NCBI RefSeq assembly: GCF_001642725.1
Contig: NZ_LSUQ01000016.1
Location: 1 to 52,641, forward strand
DNA from: Ferroacidibacillus organovorans
Lineage (GTDB): Bacteria > Bacillota > Bacilli > Alicyclobacillales > SLC66
Reading direction: 5' to 3'
DNA: 52,641 nt
The position numbers were made by a program, and so were the translations under genes. The notes under the pieces are model-generated. The model did not search any database. It was not told the origin of the DNA and saw nothing but the letters and a program-made list of their open reading frames with translations. Numbering within the stretch: position 1 is the first letter of the stretch; every line of letters begins with the position of its first letter. Positions 51,216 to 52,641 of the stretch are shown here, piece after piece.

Positions 51216-52442
51216 AACGCGCTCAATAAAGCGCGAAAAGTCACCAACGTCTGATGCCTGGGGAACATCAAACGGCGCGTCATCTGTGTACTTTAGTCCA
51301 GATCCCGTGTTCACGACCAGTACGCGGTCCTTTTCTTTAAGCCAGCCTGACGCGCGCAATACATCCACGCCCGCGAACGCAGCCGCCCCTTCCGGGCAGA
51401 CAAAAAAACCGTCATCCTGCGCGAGTTGACGGCGCGTATCTGCGATTTGTCGCTCACTCACGCGAATCGCCGTCCCACCTGTCTCACGCAATGTTTTTAG
51501 GATCATAAAATCGCCAAGCGCTTTTGGAACGCGCATGCCAAACGCACTCGTAAACGGATGATTGACCGGTACAGACACATCTTCTCCCTGCTCAAACGCG
51601 CGCACGAGCGGCGCGCAGCCTTCCGCTTGAACGATCACCATTTTAGGAAGCGGCCCCTGAATTCTCCCCATCGCCTGAAGTTGCGCAAGTGCGCGATGAA
51701 TCCCGATGACCCCTGCTCCACCACCTGTCGGATACACGATCACATCAGGCAATCCACCTGCAAACTGCTCCGCAATCTCCAGTCCCATCGTCTTTTTTCC
51801 CTCCAATCGATACGGCTCACGCAACGTTGAGACATCGTACACTCCGGTCGCTTTGCATAGCGCCTGTGTCAATCTTCCGGCGTCGCCGATCGTGCCATCA
51901 ACCACATACACATCTGCGCCATACGCGATCATCTCTTTGCGCGGCGTTCGCGGGGCGTCACTCGGTAGGACAATAAGAGCCGGGATCTGCGCGCGTGCAG
52001 CGTATGCCGCCCAAGCGGATCCGGCGTTGCCGTTCGTCGGCATGGCAAATGCGCGTACGCCGAGTTCCCTTGCGCGCGACAAACCGACAGATGCTCCGCG
52101 CGCCTTGAATGAACCTGTAGGAAGAATTCCCTCATCCTTAACATAAAGATGTCTCAAGCCTATTTTTTTTGCGTAACCAAGAAGTGGCCACACCCCGGTC
52201 ATCGGCTCATAGAGCGATACGCGGTTTTCCTCGCTTTGAAGCGGGAGCAATTCGTGATAGCGCCAGAGTGTTTTTTCGCGTTCGACGAGCGGATGTTTCT
52301 CCCAGGACGCGCGCACGCGCTCAAGATCGTATTCACAGAGATACGGCGCGTCACAGTCGGGGCACGTTTGCTGAATCACGCCCGACGCCGCCTTTTTTTG
52401 GCAACGCGAGCACACCAGATTTAAAAGAGCGCTGTAGGACAT
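51201..52442 (-). CDS. thrC: Threonine synthase with zinc-ribbon N-terminus
   Basis: A PLP-dependent enzyme making threonine from O-phosphohomoserine, 413 residues. The first 35 residues form a zinc ribbon (two CxxC pairs: CSRC and CPDC). The PLP lysine is in [10 protein letters not shown], the phosphate loop in YPTGGGAGV, with [16 protein letters not shown] in the middle. The C-terminal [14 protein letters not shown] is typical. The ATG at 52442 follows GGAGG by seven bases. Related sequences include cysteate synthase-like enzymes, so the substrate is inferred from family similarity. It is divergent from panD. Confidence 0.9.
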   Translation of the reverse strand: MSYSALLNLVCSRCQKKAASGVIQQTCPDCDAPYLCEYDLERVRASWEKHPLVEREKTLWRYHELLPLQSEENRVSLYEPMTGVWPLLGYAKKIGLRHLYVKDEGILPTGSFKARGASVGLSRARELGVRAFAMPTNGNAGSAWAAYAARAQIPALIVLPSDAPRTPRKEMIAYGADVYVVDGTIGDAGRLTQALCKATGVYDVSTLREPYRLEGKKTMGLEIAEQFAGGLPDVIVYPTGGGAGVIGIHRALAQLQAMGRIQGPLPKMVIVQAEGCAPLVRAFEQGEDVSVPVNHPFTSAFGMRVPKALGDFMILKTLRETGGTAIRVSERQIADTRRQLAQDDGFFVCPEGAAAFAGVDVLRASGWLKEKDRVLVVNTGSGLKYTDDAPFDVPQASDVGDFSRFIERVSMRD

Positions 52443-52503
52443 GCGCACACCTCCACATACAGTCCTTCACACTGTATGTCGAGGAAGCGAGGAGGGTATG
52501 GGC

Positions 52504-52641
52504 ATGCTGCGAACGATTTGTAAAGGAAAGATTCACCGCGCCGTCGTCACGGAGGCGCAGCTCGACTACGTGGGAAGCATTACTCTCGACCGACTCCTCA
52601 TGAAAGAGGCGGACATCCTGCCCTATGAGATGGTTCAGATC
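52504..52641 (+). CDS. panD: Aspartate 1-decarboxylase (3' end outside window)
   Basis: The first 46 codons of PanD, which makes beta-alanine for pantothenate and coenzyme [19 protein letters not shown] and the self-cleavage site YVG|SIT (Gly24-Ser25) are exact. ATG at 52504 lies eight bases after AGGAGG; an in-frame ATG at 52498 is two codons earlier and too close. The rest lies beyond the window. Confidence 0.93.
   Translation, partial: MLRTICKGKIHRAVVTEAQLDYVGSITLDRLLMKEADILPYEMVQI

Overview
The window is a chromosomal segment of an endospore-forming, Gram-positive (Bacillota) bacterium. Spore genes include yunB, ytxC, a LytH-like endopeptidase and an alpha/beta-type SASP. T-box leaders precede pheST and thrS, Shine-Dalgarno sequences are strong, GTG and TTG starts are common, and the gene order resembles Bacillus (spoU-pheS-pheT-zapA-cvpA-mutS2; ytxC-thrS-infC-rpmI-rplT). 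Fairly GC-rich coding with many GCG/CGC codons suggests a relative of the Alicyclobacillaceae, but that placement is inference.

Layout. 1-7.2 kb: yunB (cut by the window edge), tyrS, a class A penicillin-binding protein, mutS2 and a YvlD-like membrane protein. 7.2-12.9 kb: a minus-strand block of cvpA, zapA, pheT, pheS (with Phe T-box) and a SpoU-type rRNA methylase. 12.9-16 kb: a very unusual single ORF joining an aldo/keto reductase to a kynureninase, then an esterase. 16-19.6 kb: a visibly AT-richer accessory segment holding an HTH-TPR regulator of the RRNPP type, a 45-residue secreted-peptide gene overlapping its stop codon (absent from ordinary ORF calls because of its size), palindromic operator candidates and two unrelated lipoproteins. 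19.7-25.4 kb: rplT, rpmI, infC (ATT start, L20-type attenuator), thrS (Thr T-box), ytxC and a permease whose promoter is overlapped by a near-perfect Zur box. 25.5-32.8 kb: dienelactone hydrolase, malic enzyme and the pyruvate dehydrogenase genes pdhA-pdhB-pdhC-lpdA. 32.9-37 kb: esterase, zinc-independent MDR oxidoreductase, a DUF1028 protein and an HD-GYP phosphodiesterase. 37-38.8 kb: five tRNA genes (Leu, Gly, Phe, Asp, Ala), a metallo-hydrolase and a truncated tRNA remnant. 38.9-52.6 kb: PepSY protein, speD with a long structured leader, a divergent ThyX-like protein, htpX, a repeat-rich Q/S/Y/G protein, lytH, a lone pstB, small stress or membrane proteins, CBS protein, SASP, citrate synthase, lgt, an NlpC/P60 hydrolase, RNase Z, threonine synthase and the beginning of panD.

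How it works together. Much of the window is housekeeping: translation (three aminoacyl-tRNA synthetases, IF3, L35, L20, tRNAs), central carbon metabolism (malic enzyme to pyruvate, PDH to acetyl-CoA, citrate synthase) and envelope or spore maintenance. The most notable accessory element is the peptide-pheromone circuit at 16.1-18.9 kb. The AKR-kynureninase fusion, the Zur-controlled permease, the speD leader and the divergent ThyX homologue are the other points that deserve attention. No insertion sequence, CRISPR array, prophage or rRNA gene was seen.
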